Shown here: one piece after another, positions 5,757 to 6,459 of the stretch
How the letters are laid out: each line of letters starts with the position of its first letter
How positions within the stretch are numbered: position 1 is the first letter of the stretch
Origin: an uncultured Muribaculaceae bacterium
GTDB taxonomy: Bacteria > Bacteroidota > Bacteroidia > Bacteroidales > Muribaculaceae
NCBI GenBank assembly: GCA_910587475.1
Contig: CAJUMR010000059.1
Span: 1-6,459, forward strand
Direction of reading: 5' to 3'
Length of the DNA stretch: 6,459 bases
Notes under the pieces: model-generated
Told to the model about the DNA's origin: nothing
Databases searched by the model: none
Seen by the model: only the letters and a program-made list of their open reading frames with translations
Translations under genes and position numbers: made by a program

Positions 5757-6459
5757 TCAAGTTTTGTTGACCGGAGTTGCCGGGTTGCGGCTCGGCCGGA
5801 GGATTATACGCAGCGACGACGAGAATGTGAAGTAAGACCATGTCCAGTCGAGCAGCGTTATTACTTTGTTGCGCATCCCGAGAAGGCTCAGCAGGTGGAC
5901 AGCCATCCATGTAATCCATGCAAACCATCCCGAGAAATGGGCGCGGTGGAGGTCGACGACAGCGTGGTTGCGGCCGATTGTCGCCATGGATCCTTTGTCT
6001 TTGTAGACAAAGGGCCGCTGTCGGTCGGGATTGTTGAGATTGTCGGCCAGACGCCGCCCTTGTTGTATAGCTCCCTGGGCGAGCTGCGGGCAACCGTCCG
6101 GCTGCGATTTGTCGGCATGATAGGCGATGTCGCCTATGGCATAGATGTCATCGGCTCCGCAGATGCGGTTGTAGCAGTCGACAGAAAGGCGGCCGCCGGG
6201 GCATTTTTCGGGTGTGAAGCCGACGAAGTCCAATGGTTCGGCTGTAATGCCGGCGGTCCATATCATGGTGTCGGCGCAGAGGGTGTCGCCGTCGGCGAAT
6301 GTGATCAGGCCGTTGTCATCGTACGATTTCATTACTTTGCCCAGACGGACGTCTACCATGAGTTTGCCCAGAGCCGACAGTGCGTGGCGCGATGAGGCCT
6401 GACTCATGGTGCGCAGCAGCCTGTCAGAGCCTTCGGCGAGCACGACTTTCACTTCTTCG
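5757..6459 (-). CDS. ndh: Type II NADH:quinone oxidoreductase (NDH-2), C-terminal 233 residues; 5' end outside window
   Basis: The open frame enters from the right edge and ends at the TGA at 5759-5757. NDH-2 is a single-subunit, membrane-attached flavoprotein that passes electrons from NADH to quinone without pumping ions. Numbering the visible residues from the edge, there is the WTAG motif (67-70) at the end of the NADH-binding domain, the FAD-contacting DDIYAIGDIAY (103-113), and PQLAQGAIQQG (124-134), the conserved quinone/FAD-site helix with its AQ-x-A-x-Q pattern. The C-terminal part (FSGWFAWITWMAVHLLSLLG, 175-194, then LLDWTWSYFTF) is aromatic and amphipathic, as in the NDH-2 membrane-anchoring helices. 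Family members are ~420-450 residues, so slightly more than half is visible. The GTG at 6452-6450 is an internal valine, since the frame is open upstream of it. The tail after RIIL (217-220) is short and polar. The gene is followed after 2 bp by the Eis-like acetyltransferase. Confidence 0.94.
   Translation of the reverse strand, partial: EEVKVVLAEGSDRLLRTMSQASSRHALSALGKLMVDVRLGKVMKSYDDNGLITFADGDTLCADTMIWTAGITAEPLDFVGFTPEKCPGGRLSVDCYNRICGADDIYAIGDIAYHADKSQPDGCPQLAQGAIQQGRRLADNLNNPDRQRPFVYKDKGSMATIGRNHAVVDLHRAHFSGWFAWITWMAVHLLSLLGMRNKVITLLDWTWSYFTFSSSLRIILRPSRNPATPVNKT

Noticed and set aside
5755..6093. Extended N-terminus for the acetyltransferase (frame open to 6093)
   Set aside because: The extension would overlap the NDH-2 coding region entirely and has shadow-like composition. 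The ATG at 5754 starts a normal GNAT domain.

Overview
All five genes I can support lie on the minus strand. I found no tRNA, rRNA, CRISPR array, insertion sequence or phage gene. Three things suggest the Bacteroidetes, most likely order Bacteroidales: two promoter-like sites with the Bacteroidetes -7 box (TAnnTTTG, here TACCTTTG both times), a lipoprotein leader followed by acidic residues, and a eukaryote-like GT3 glycogen synthase next to an ~850-residue alpha-glucan phosphorylase. Coding DNA is GC-rich and intergenic DNA strongly AT-rich. This fits a higher-GC member such as a Muribaculaceae-like gut bacterium, but that family-level guess is inference.

In the direction of transcription (right to left), the window opens with the C-terminal half of a type II NADH dehydrogenase (5757-6459, cut by the window edge). 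Two bases later comes a 347-residue Eis-like GNAT acetyltransferase (4711-5754). These two genes are probably co-transcribed from a promoter outside the window. A 123-bp AT-rich gap (4588-4710) follows, with a good Bacteroidetes promoter (4613-4643) and, upstream of it, a direct repeat spaced 21 bp that might be an activator site.

That promoter should drive a glycogen operon: GT3 glycogen synthase (2914-4587), a 41-bp gap without a promoter motif, then GT35 alpha-glucan phosphorylase (314-2872). One enzyme extends alpha-1,4-glucan and the other releases glucose-1-phosphate from it. A strong 12-bp-stem hairpin (255-286) lies 27 bp beyond the phosphorylase stop and probably ends the transcript or protects its 3' end.

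The left end has a second promoter candidate (160-192) and the first 37 codons of a lipoprotein gene (1-111) that runs off the window. The window looks mostly like ordinary core metabolism; I see no clearly new multi-gene system. The points most worth checking are the repeats upstream of the glycogen promoter, the Eis-like architecture of the acetyltransferase and its link to the NADH dehydrogenase, and the lack of the eukaryotic arginine regulatory cluster in the glycogen synthase.
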